From Chloroflexi bacterium RBG_16_64_32 (GTDB lineage: Bacteria > Chloroflexota > Dehalococcoidia > SM23-28-2 > RBG-16-64-32), in the NCBI GenBank assembly GCA_001795235.1, contig MGNZ01000112.1, positions 1 through 5,356 of the forward strand: a stretch of DNA of 5,356 nucleotides, written 5' to 3'. A program made the position numbers and the translations under genes. This document shows positions 1 through 5,356 of this stretch, piece by piece. Under the pieces are notes generated by a model that saw only the letters and a program-made list of their open reading frames with translations, was not told the origin of the DNA and searched no databases. Positions within the stretch are counted from its first letter, which is position 1. Each line of letters begins with the position of its first letter.

Positions 1-759
1 GTAGAACCGTTCCTCCCGGACCGCCTCGACGACGTGCTCCGCCACCTCCTCAGCGGGCAGCCCCTTCGCCAGCAGCGCCCGGAACGCCTGCTCCATCACC
101 TGCATCTGCTGGCTGGGCACACCCGCGGCTTCTTCGTTCCGCGCGTCGACCGGCCGGTTCCTCTCCGACTCCCCGATGCGCGTGTTGACGACGGCCGGGC
201 AGAGCACCGAGACCTTTACCTTAGAACCGGTCAGCGCCAGTTCGTGGTAGAGCGACTCCGACAGGGCGACTACCGCGTGCTTACTGGCGCAGTACATCGC
301 GAGCCAGGGACGGGTGTGCAGCCCCGACCCCGACGCCGTGTTCACGACGTGGCACTCGTCCCCCTGCTCTAGCATTACCGGAACGAAGGCGCGGATTCCA
401 TGGATAACACCCCAGAGGTTCACACCCAGCACCCACTCCCAGTCCTTCAGCGTGTTCTGCCACGTCACGCCGCCCACGCCCACTCCCGCGTTGTTACATA
501 GAACGTGGACTGCCCCGAACGTGTCGACTGTGAACCTCGCGAGCGCCTCAACGTCCTCGGATCTCGAGACATCGGTTCGCTTTGCGGTCACCGCAGCGCC
601 CGCCGCCTTCAGCTCTCGCTCCGTCCGCTTCAGCGCATCCTCCTCCAGGTCCGCCAGCACGACTTTCATGCCCTCAGCCGCGAATCGTCCCGCCATCGCC
701 CGCCCGATGCCGCTGGCCGCTCCCGTCACCACGGCTACCTTCCCCTTCAGTTCCTTCAC
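1..759 (-). CDS. Short-chain dehydrogenase/reductase (SDR), NAD(P)-dependent; 3' end cut by the window edge
   Basis: Probable cytoplasmic oxidoreductase of the classical SDR family, acting on an unknown alcohol/ketone pair. My reverse-strand translation gives 253 codons with no stop before the left edge. The Rossmann-fold nucleotide motif TGAASGIG is at residues 12-19. Asp37 closes beta-2 (VVLAD), which in this family usually favours NAD(H). Asp63-Val64 follows, then NNAG at 89-92. The catalytic residues Asn114, Ser143, Tyr156 and Lys160 (YCASK) are all present. The protein ends in the window at EERFY, close to the usual C-terminus of related SDRs, so perhaps a few tens of residues are missing. 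The start is GTG, chosen because a strong GAGGAGG lies 5 nt upstream and residues 4-11 align with the usual SDR N-terminus. It is the last visible gene of a three-gene cluster, 16 nt after the preceding SDR. The family assignment is secure; the substrate is unknown. Confidence 0.92.
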   Translation of the reverse strand, partial: MKELKGKVAVVTGAASGIGRAMAGRFAAEGMKVVLADLEEDALKRTERELKAAGAAVTAKRTDVSRSEDVEALARFTVDTFGAVHVLCNNAGVGVGGVTWQNTLKDWEWVLGVNLWGVIHGIRAFVPVMLEQGDECHVVNTASGSGLHTRPWLAMYCASKHAVVALSESLYHELALTGSKVKVSVLCPAVVNTRIGESERNRPVDARNEEAAGVPSQQMQVMEQAFRALLAKGLPAEEVAEHVVEAVREERFY

Positions 760-764
760 TTCGA

Positions 765-771
765 CCTCCTC
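765..771 (-). promoter_or_regulatory. Ribosome binding site GAGGAGG for the left-hand SDR
   Basis: A strong purine-rich Shine-Dalgarno sequence lies 5 nt before the GTG at 759-757. It supports that non-ATG start; no ATG is positioned to replace it. It sits in the 16-nt gap after the upstream SDR stop, so the gene can be translated from a shared mRNA. Confidence 0.75.
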
Positions 772-775
772 GCTG

Positions 776-1558
776 CTACCGCACGCTCATCGCCGCCGGC
801 ACCAGGCGGGGCGGCTGCCCGTACGTCACCGCCATCGCCTCCCCCGCGAGCGACCCGTCCCGAACCAGCTCCAGTACCGCCTCGGCGACTTCTGCGGGAG
901 CGAGCATCGGCATCCGGGAGAGGACGGCTTCCCAGCGCTCGCGCTCCTCCGGCGGCATCGACTCCAGCCGCCTCCTGGGCAGCTGTGTGTCGACGAAGCT
1001 GGGGCAGACGCAATTCACCCGGATGCCCGCCTCGTCCTTCAGGAAGGCGAGCGCCCGTGTCAAGCCCACCACGCCGTGCTTGGTCGCGGCATAGATGGGT
1101 TCCATCTCGTAGGCAACGAGCCCCGCAAGGGAGGCGCTGTTGACGATCGCCCCTCCGCCGCCGAGGCGCATGGCCGGTACCACTGCCTGGATCGCGCCGA
1201 TGACCGCCGTCAGGTTGACCGCTACCGTCTTCCCCCATCTCTCGCGGGGCACCTCCGGGAAACGAGGCCAGCCCGTGTTGATGCCGGCGTTGTTATGGAA
1301 GATGTCCAGCCTCCCGAACGTCTCCACGCTGAAAGCGACCATCCGCTCCAGGTCCTCCCACCGCGTAACATCGGTGTGTACCGACGCCGCCCGTCCCCCG
1401 GCCTGCTCGACGAGCCGCACCGTCTCCTGAGCGCCCGCGTCGTCGATGTCGGCGATGACGACCGCCGCCCCGGCCTCTGCCAGCGCGATGGCCGTCGCCC
1501 GCCCGATCCCGGAGCTCCCGCCGGTGATCAGCGCTACCCTGCCCTCCAGGTCTCTCAT
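776..1558 (-). CDS. Short-chain dehydrogenase/reductase (SDR), NAD(P)-dependent
   Basis: A complete classical SDR of 260 residues, the normal family length, presumably a cytoplasmic NAD(P)-dependent alcohol or hydroxyacyl dehydrogenase/reductase. The nucleotide-binding motif TGGSSGIG is at residues 12-19. Asp37 at the end of beta-2 (VVIAD) suggests NAD(H) preference. Asp63-Val64 and NNAG (89-92) follow. The catalytic tetrad is complete: Asn115, Ser143, Tyr156 and Lys160 (YAATK). The variable substrate-binding region after about residue 185 (PSFVDTQL onwards) differs from that of the neighbouring SDR, so the two probably act on different substrates or in different directions. The ATG start is 9 nt after the TPP-enzyme stop codon, and its Shine-Dalgarno overlaps that stop, which suggests translational coupling. 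Generic descriptions such as a 3-oxoacyl-ACP reductase or 15-hydroxyprostaglandin dehydrogenase homologue would also fit, so no specific name is given. Confidence 0.95.
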   Translation of the reverse strand: MRDLEGRVALITGGSSGIGRATAIALAEAGAAVVIADIDDAGAQETVRLVEQAGGRAASVHTDVTRWEDLERMVAFSVETFGRLDIFHNNAGINTGWPRFPEVPRERWGKTVAVNLTAVIGAIQAVVPAMRLGGGGAIVNSASLAGLVAYEMEPIYAATKHGVVGLTRALAFLKDEAGIRVNCVCPSFVDTQLPRRRLESMPPEERERWEAVLSRMPMLAPAEVAEAVLELVRDGSLAGEAMAVTYGQPPRLVPAAMSVR

Positions 1559-1564
1559 CTCGGG

Positions 1565-1569
1565 CTCCT
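1565..1569 (-). promoter_or_regulatory. Ribosome binding site AGGAG overlapping the upstream stop codon
   Basis: AGGAG lies 6 nt before the SDR ATG at 1558, and its first bases are part of the TAG stop of the TPP enzyme (1570-1568). Ribosomes finishing the TPP enzyme would end on this site, so the two products are probably made in linked amounts. Confidence 0.75.
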
Positions 1570-3289
1570 AGCTCTTCGCACCGGCGCGTGCGGCCGCCCA
1601 CAGGGCCAGCCCGGGCGGGTTCTCGTTCTCCACCGGGTCCACGGCCGCATGGATTACCGCCGGCCGCCCGCTCGCCGCGGCCCGCTCCAGCACCGGCCGC
1701 AGGTCTGCCGCGCGGTCCACGTAGTCGCTGTGGCAGCCCATCGCCTCGGCCACGTGGTCATACCTCACCGGCGCGTGGTCGCAGCCGAACCAGGGGGCCT
1801 CCCGTCCCCAGACACGCCGCTGGGCGCTCTTCTCCATCCCCCACGCCCCGTCCACAGCCACGATGACGGTGATGGGCAGCTCGTAGCGGACCGCCGTCTC
1901 CAGTTCCTGCATGTTGAACCGGAATGCGCTGTCCCCACAGACGGCTAACACCGTGCGCTCCGGCGCCGCGATCTTCGCGCCTATCGCGAACGGCAGGCCG
2001 GTGCCCAGGTGGCCGGCGTTGGACGTCCAGAGCATCGACCGCTGCTCCCGGATCATCAGGTAATGAGCCGCCCAGACGCAGGTGTTGCCTCCATCGAGGG
2101 CGATGACGGCGTCCGGGGGAAGGAAGTCGTTGACGACGGTAAATATCTGGCCGGGGACCATTGGACGGCGCTGCATATCTGCGACACGCTGGCTCATCTC
2201 GTCGCGCCACTTCTGGTCGACGTCCCTTACCGTGGCCGATTGCTCGTAGACTGGTCGCTGCCCGGTAAGCTCGCGCACTGCGTCGAGCACCTGCCCCAGG
2301 ACGGCCCTCGCGTCGCCTACCAGCGCGGCTTTCACCGGCCGGTTCAGCGCGATGTTGCGGGGGTCGACGTCCACCTGTATCACCTTCTGGCGTGAGGAGT
2401 GGCCCCAGATGGGCGGCCGGCCCCAGAAGTCCAGCTCACCGAACCTGGTCCCCACGGCCAGTACCACGTCAGCCATGTTCTTGACGATTGCGGACGCGGG
2501 CGACACCGGCTGAGTGACCAGCGGGTGTCCGTCCGGCACGATCCCCCGCGAGCCGGCCCCGGTCGTCACCGGGCAGCCGAGGTACTCAGCGAGGGCCCGA
2601 ACTTCGGCCCCCGCCCCGGCGCGCTGCGTCCCGCCCCCGCAATGGATCAGCGGCAGGCGGGCGTCCAGCATCATCTCGGCGGCCCGCCGCACCAGTTCGG
2701 GGTCGGCAACGGCCTTTGCCGAGGCGAATTCGTCGCGCTTCCAGACATCCGCGGACTCTGGGTCGCCTTTCTGCAGTAGCAGGTCTTCCGGGAACTCGAT
2801 GTGCACGGGTCCGGGACGCCCCGCCATCGCCTCTCGGAAGGCATGACGAACGGCGTCCGGGATGCGCTTCCACTGGTTCACGTGCATGTTCCACTTCACT
2901 GCCGGCCTGAAGTACGCCTGCTGGTCCAGCACCTGCATACCGCCCAGGTGCGGGTAAGAAATGTCTGAGCGGCGTGTCGTCGTAATCGCCACCACAGGAC
3001 TGCCCTCGTCCTGCGCGCAGAGCACACCGGAGATCAGGTTTGCGGCGCCCGGCCCGGCACACGCCATCACCACTGCCGGCTCGCCCGTCACGCGGGTCAT
3101 CGCGTCCGCGGCGTGGGCTCCCGCCGCCTCGTGCCCGGGCACCAGCAGCTGCATCCCCAGTTCCGGTCCCAGGCGTTCCAGCGCTTCCAGGAAGATCATG
3201 TACGTGCCATCCGGGATCGCCCAGACGTGACGCACACCCTCCGCGTGCAGGCTCCTCAGGAGAAGCTCACCCCCGGTAATCTCGCCCAT
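1568..3289 (-). CDS. Thiamine pyrophosphate-dependent enzyme, acetolactate synthase/decarboxylase-like
   Basis: A cytoplasmic TPP enzyme of 573 residues, the usual length for the acetolactate synthase, benzoylformate decarboxylase and oxalyl-CoA decarboxylase superfamily. Three domains can be followed. The N-terminal pyrimidine-binding domain spans about 1-175, with the TPP-activating Glu54 in PGHEAAGAH and ACAGPGAAN at 76-84. A central domain spans about 195-335 (IHCGGG at 215-220, QVDVDPRNIALN at 305-316). The C-terminal pyrophosphate-binding domain spans about 380-555 (SNAGHLGTGLPFAIGA at 423-438). The metal/TPP motif deviates from GDG...NN: it reads GDS at 452-454, and Val479-Asp480 replace the Asn pair. 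Asp480 falls on the second Asn, the Mg ligand in characterised relatives. The ATG at 3289 is preferred over an upstream in-frame TTG (3337) because GAGGTGAG precedes it and residue 4 onward matches the family start. It heads the cluster with two SDRs. The reaction (decarboxylation, carboligation or C-C cleavage) cannot be fixed; true branched-chain acetolactate synthase is not supported, as no small-subunit gene is adjacent. Confidence 0.92.
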   Translation of the reverse strand: MGEITGGELLLRSLHAEGVRHVWAIPDGTYMIFLEALERLGPELGMQLLVPGHEAAGAHAADAMTRVTGEPAVVMACAGPGAANLISGVLCAQDEGSPVVAITTTRRSDISYPHLGGMQVLDQQAYFRPAVKWNMHVNQWKRIPDAVRHAFREAMAGRPGPVHIEFPEDLLLQKGDPESADVWKRDEFASAKAVADPELVRRAAEMMLDARLPLIHCGGGTQRAGAGAEVRALAEYLGCPVTTGAGSRGIVPDGHPLVTQPVSPASAIVKNMADVVLAVGTRFGELDFWGRPPIWGHSSRQKVIQVDVDPRNIALNRPVKAALVGDARAVLGQVLDAVRELTGQRPVYEQSATVRDVDQKWRDEMSQRVADMQRRPMVPGQIFTVVNDFLPPDAVIALDGGNTCVWAAHYLMIREQRSMLWTSNAGHLGTGLPFAIGAKIAAPERTVLAVCGDSAFRFNMQELETAVRYELPITVIVAVDGAWGMEKSAQRRVWGREAPWFGCDHAPVRYDHVAEAMGCHSDYVDRAADLRPVLERAAASGRPAVIHAAVDPVENENPPGLALWAAARAGAKS

Positions 3290-3293
3290 CGCT

Positions 3294-3301
3294 CTCACCT
3301 C
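3294..3301 (-). promoter_or_regulatory. Ribosome binding site GAGGTGAG that decides the TPP-enzyme start
   Basis: GAGGTGAG lies directly upstream of the ATG at 3289; its core GAGGTG is 6 nt from the start. This favours a 573-residue product over the 16-residue longer version from a TTG at 3337, which follows an in-frame TAG immediately and has no comparable ribosome site. Confidence 0.7.
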
Positions 3302-3336
3302 AAGAATGAATTCGGCTCGCCTGGCGTGTGACTGCA

Positions 3337-3342
3337 ACTATA
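3337..3342 (-). promoter_or_regulatory. Weak candidate -10 element (TATAGT) for the TPP-SDR cluster
   Basis: TATAGT matches five of six bases of the TATAAT consensus and would give a leader of about 40 nt before the TPP-enzyme ATG. No good TTGACA-like element is found 16-18 nt upstream; the hexamer near that position (GATGTC) is poor. It is offered only as the best visible candidate in an otherwise GC-rich stretch. Confidence 0.2.
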
Positions 3343-3451
3343 CAGACCGCAGCCCTCGCGGACATCCCATCGCAAGGGAACTCACCCTTCCTTGTCCGAG
3401 CAGCAGGAATCGCATTCGATGTGCGTCCGGGCGCCATGACGCCCCGAACTG

Positions 3452-3462
3452 ACACTAAGTGT
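3452..3462. repeat. 11-base palindrome ACACT-A-AGTGT
   Basis: The half-sites ACACT and AGTGT are perfect inverted repeats around a single A, in non-coding DNA about 165 nt upstream of the TPP-enzyme start. This could be a regulator-binding site for the cluster, but short palindromes also occur by chance and no cognate regulator gene is in the window. Confidence 0.3.
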
Positions 3463-3490
3463 GGTGAGTCTGTCTGCAGGGCCAGATAGG

Positions 3491-3513
3491 GGCGGTGGCG
3501 GATTCCCACCGCC
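3491..3513. repeat. GC-rich inverted repeat (hairpin)
   Basis: GGCGGTGG (3491-3498) and CCACCGCC (3506-3513) form a perfect 8-bp stem with a 7-nt loop. Flanking GG and CCCC allow an alternative stem with outer arms at 3489-3495 and 3512-3518 and a 3-nt bulge. No T-tract follows on either strand, so it is not a standard intrinsic terminator. It may be an interspersed palindromic element or an mRNA structure. Confidence 0.5.
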
Positions 3514-3596
3514 GCCCCGGCACCCATCCTCGATGGCGTCCTTGTTGACTCACGCCCGATGCCAACGGCCGCTGTTACCTGCATAGGCGCCGGCAC

Positions 3597-3819
3597 CGCC
3601 GCTCCCTCAACGTCGATCTGCGGCAGCCACTCGAGCCATCTCGGGACAGTACCAGTTCCAGTCGCCCAGCAGTTCCATGCTCGCCGGCACTAGGACTATG
3701 CGTATAATCGTGGCGTCGAGGATGATGGCGATCGAGAGCCCAAACAGGACGTCGAACAGGAAGGGCGGGAGCCAGGACTCGATGACCGGCGCCTCTCAGA
3801 AGCCAAACAGGCCGGTGGT
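3597..3819 (-). pseudogene. Remnant of an MMPL-family (RND-type) membrane transporter, C-terminal pieces only
   Basis: Minus-strand translation gives GLFGF, a TGA stop (3798-3796), then EAPVIESWLPPFLFDVLFGLS, in this case 3795-3733. These resemble the MMPL segment that normally leads into the conserved SMDYEVFL motif. Instead the frame runs straight into IAIILDATIIRIVLVPA and MELLGDWNWYCP, which match the last membrane region of the family (DATIVRxxLVPAxMxLLG...NWWLP). At about 3643-3639 an extra base shifts the frame; the next frame reads WLEWLPQIDVEG, the expected continuation after the NWWLP motif. The N-terminal two thirds, the start codon and the segment between the two matched pieces are missing. 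Intact members have roughly 700 or more residues and export lipids or drugs in the inner membrane. The family assignment rests on remembered motifs, not a search. It lies on the same strand as both neighbours, 12 nt after the cytochrome stop. Confidence 0.75.
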
Positions 3820-3830
3820 CTTACTCAGTC

Positions 3831-5288
3831 CTATTCCAGAAGCTCTACAGGGACGTCATAGTGGCAGAAGCCACAACTGGGGCTGGGTATCAGCGCGCCC
3901 GTCTCAGTGCTGGCCAGAGCCGTGTGGCAGCGGAAACAGCCGGCCTCCTGCCCTTCGGGGCCCACGTGCCCGTTGTTGTTGGTGTAGGTGCGCCAGGTGA
4001 CGTTCATTTCTGGATAGATGATCTCTTCTGTGATGGCCTCCAGTTCATGGATGGCCTCGTTGATCTCCTCTGCCATGGCCATCGCCACGTCCGGATAGTT
4101 TTGTTTGTAGAAATCGCGGAGCTGGTCGAACCAGCCGTCCTGCCACGCGGCTTCCAGAGAGGCGGCATCGGGGCTCAGGTAGTCGGCGAACAGAAGGCGG
4201 AGGGACTCGCGCTTCAGATATGGGAGGGTCTGGTCGAGGCGACCGGCGGTTAGGGCCTCATCGATAAGATCCTCCGGGGTGGGAAAATCGTGACCCGTCC
4301 GGTTGTGGCAATCGACGCAGTCCATTAGGCGCGCCTCACGGAGCTGGTCCTGAGGGATGGTGGGATTCGTCCACTCCTCTGTCCCCTCTGGTCCCTCCAC
4401 GCGCACCCAGCCGATGCGCTGGCGCTCTTCATCGGCAGAGCGATACCAGAGCTCAGCGGCAGTGTGCCAGTGGACGCCGGTGGGTTGGTCGCCCCCTGCC
4501 CCCACACGAAACGCCAGTGCGCGCGTCTGCGGCGTATTGCGCATGTCCGGGAGGTACTCCTTGTACTCGTTCAGTCGCAGTCCGTAGGTGCGCTCCCGCC
4601 AGTGGCAGTCCTCACACGTATCGCGCGCGGGACGAAGGTCTCTTATAGGAGCCGGAATGGGCCGAGGATAGGTGTCCATGGCCACGGCGACGACCTGCGC
4701 CAGGCCGGACAGCTTTGCTTGGGCCCACCAGTCCGCTCCGGGTCCAATGTGACAGGTGACGCAAGGCACTTGAGCGTGGGGGGATCGTTGGTAGGCTTCG
4801 TACTCGGGCGCCATCACCTGGTGGCAAAGTTCGCCACAGAATGTGGAAGAGTCCGTGAACTCCACGCCGCGGTACCCGGCGGCGCCCAGCGCCCCCAGGA
4901 TGATGGCCGTGCTGATACCGAAGATGAACACACCCCGCACGTGGTTGGGGTCACCCAGGTCAAGCCGGAGCGCCGGATGCGGCGCCTCGCCCCTCCGTGC
5001 GGCGGCGGCGCGGCGCCGCGCTTCCCAGCCCATGCCGGCTGGGATGAGGAGGAGGCCGGTCACGAGGACCCCGGGAAACAACAGGTAGGCCAGAATCCCG
5101 ATGTAGGGACCGGGGTCCACGCCGAACAGTTGCAGCCCGAACACAAAGCTCACCGCTGCCAGCCCCATGAGGGCCATAAGCGCGCCCAGGAGCGAGATCG
5201 GGTTTCGCGTCAGGTTGAGGATCCCCGGGGCCCGCTCTTGGGCTGTGACGTCCTTCAGCTCTATCGACTGCTGCAGGTCACCCGACAT
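3831..5288 (-). CDS. NapC/NirT-family membrane multiheme cytochrome c (six heme motifs)
   Basis: An inner-membrane cytochrome of 485 residues that most likely oxidises quinol and passes electrons to a periplasmic partner. Predicted membrane helices are at about 31-55, 62-84 and 118-138. The Arg-rich loop 90-118 should be cytoplasmic, which puts the C-terminal heme domain in the periplasm. Heme motifs are CGELCH (151-156, spacing C-x3-C-H) and five CxxCH motifs at 176-180, 225-229, 324-328, 451-455 and 472-476. Likely distal ligands include His171 (SPHAQV), His273/His275 (GVHWH), His333 and His440. The block from FCGELCHQVM to CVTCH is typical of the three-helix NapC/NirT cytochromes that include Geobacter ImcH, which is reported with seven hemes; this protein is a relative, not a demonstrated orthologue. 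ATG at 5288 follows GAAGGAG at 4 nt. No maturation genes, oxidoreductase or outer-membrane partner are in the window, so the terminal acceptor is unknown. Confidence 0.93.
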   Translation of the reverse strand: MSGDLQQSIELKDVTAQERAPGILNLTRNPISLLGALMALMGLAAVSFVFGLQLFGVDPGPYIGILAYLLFPGVLVTGLLLIPAGMGWEARRRAAAARRGEAPHPALRLDLGDPNHVRGVFIFGISTAIILGALGAAGYRGVEFTDSSTFCGELCHQVMAPEYEAYQRSPHAQVPCVTCHIGPGADWWAQAKLSGLAQVVAVAMDTYPRPIPAPIRDLRPARDTCEDCHWRERTYGLRLNEYKEYLPDMRNTPQTRALAFRVGAGGDQPTGVHWHTAAELWYRSADEERQRIGWVRVEGPEGTEEWTNPTIPQDQLREARLMDCVDCHNRTGHDFPTPEDLIDEALTAGRLDQTLPYLKRESLRLLFADYLSPDAASLEAAWQDGWFDQLRDFYKQNYPDVAMAMAEEINEAIHELEAITEEIIYPEMNVTWRTYTNNNGHVGPEGQEAGCFRCHTALASTETGALIPSPSCGFCHYDVPVELLE

Positions 5289-5292
5289 TCCG

Positions 5293-5299
5293 CTCCTTC
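5293..5299 (-). promoter_or_regulatory. Ribosome binding site GAAGGAG for the cytochrome
   Basis: GAAGGAG lies 4 nt before the ATG at 5288, slightly close but a strong match. A small 5-bp inverted repeat (CCTGG at 5303-5307, CCAGG at 5314-5318, 6-nt loop) sits 3 nt upstream and could affect access to the site. Confidence 0.65.
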
Positions 5300-5334
5300 A
5301 GGCCTGGCTTCGCCCAGGGATTGCAGCGGACTTC

Positions 5335-5350
5335 TGTTACGCCCTTCACA
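5335..5350. promoter_or_regulatory. Candidate CRP/FNR-family binding site upstream of the cytochrome
   Basis: On the minus strand the sequence reads TGTGA, six bases, TAACA, which differs from the CRP-type consensus TGTGA-N6-TCACA at one of the ten defined positions. It lies 46 nt upstream of the cytochrome ATG. CRP/FNR-family regulators commonly control respiratory cytochromes, so the position is sensible, but this is a pattern match only; no regulator gene is visible and the upstream region is cut by the window edge. Confidence 0.3.
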
Positions 5351-5356
5351 ATCTTA

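Larger units (their letters stand above)
3302..3596. other. Stretch without a recognisable gene between the MMPL remnant and the TPP-enzyme gene
   Basis: About 300 bases in which I recognise no protein. A minus-strand frame stays open through the whole stretch (TGA at 3302-3300), but its translation is Arg/Ala-rich, resembles no family I know, and is simply the shifted reading frame that continues from the transporter remnant. It contains a GC-rich hairpin (3491-3513), a smaller inverted repeat GGGCG/CGCCC (3429-3433 with 3440-3444), an 11-base palindrome (3452-3462) and the weak -10 candidate. The promoter of the downstream cluster most likely lies here. Confidence 0.6.

Noticed and set aside
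314..1948. Long plus-strand open frame of 544 codons
   Set aside because: It lies antisense to both SDRs and the TPP enzyme, all of which have full sets of family motifs. Its translation is Pro/Arg/His-rich with no recognisable domain, as expected from the opposite strand of GC-rich coding DNA.
1568..3289. Naming the TPP enzyme as ilvB/acetolactate synthase
   Set aside because: No small subunit is adjacent, the cofactor motif deviates, and the context of two SDRs does not match branched-chain amino acid synthesis, so only a superfamily-level call is justified.
3290..3337. N-terminal extension of the TPP enzyme from a TTG start at 3337
   Set aside because: The extra 16 residues do not resemble the family N-terminus, the TTG directly follows an in-frame TAG, and the internal ATG at 3289 has a good Shine-Dalgarno sequence.
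3491..3513. Hairpin as an intrinsic transcription terminator
   Set aside because: No run of T follows the stem on either strand, so a rho-independent terminator is not supported.
3300..3596. Minus-strand open frame of 98 codons as a small gene
   Set aside because: It is the frame-shifted continuation of the MMPL remnant, has no ribosome site or recognisable motif, and runs across the TPP-enzyme ribosome site.
3793..3819. ACCGGC...GCCGGT inverted repeat just after the cytochrome stop as a terminator
   Set aside because: The arms are only 6 bp, the loop is about 20 nt, there is no T-tract, and the bases are part of the MMPL remnant coding sequence.

Overview
The window is GC-rich, bacterial-looking DNA with every supported gene on the minus strand. 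It reads right to left as: a membrane-anchored multiheme cytochrome c (5288-3831), a decayed fragment of an MMPL-family transporter (about 3819-3597), a stretch without a recognisable gene, then a tight three-gene cluster made of a thiamine pyrophosphate (TPP) enzyme (3289-1568), a short-chain dehydrogenase/reductase (SDR; 1558-776) and a second SDR (759 to beyond the left edge).

The cytochrome is a NapC/NirT-type quinol-oxidising protein. It has three predicted transmembrane helices, and its periplasmic part carries six heme-attachment motifs, the first with the unusual spacing C-x3-C-H. It probably passes electrons from the quinone pool to a periplasmic or extracellular partner that is not in the window.

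The left cluster looks like one transcription unit. Gaps are 9 and 16 nt, each gene has its own Shine-Dalgarno sequence, and the second gene's sequence overlaps the stop codon of the first. A TPP-dependent decarboxylase, lyase or carboligase followed by two NAD-type SDRs suggests a small catabolic or biosynthetic module: the TPP enzyme would make or use an aldehyde or hydroxyketone that the SDRs oxidise or reduce. The substrate cannot be read from the sequence.

Between the two units lies what I consider the least ordinary part. A short same-strand segment beginning 12 nt past the cytochrome stop encodes recognisable pieces of an MMPL transporter, but with an in-frame stop, an apparent internal deletion and a one-base frameshift. 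It is a pseudogene scar. The rest (about 3302-3596) holds a GC-rich hairpin, a small palindrome and a weak promoter candidate.

Organism: high GC, GTG starts, SDR-rich clusters, a NapC/NirT multiheme cytochrome and an MMPL remnant would fit an environmental bacterium such as a Chloroflexota (Dehalococcoidia/SAR202-like) or another deep-branching GC-rich lineage. This is a low-confidence impression from gene content, not a phylogenetic result. I do not see a clearly novel system; the most useful leads are the MMPL scar, the six-heme cytochrome and the TPP-SDR-SDR module.
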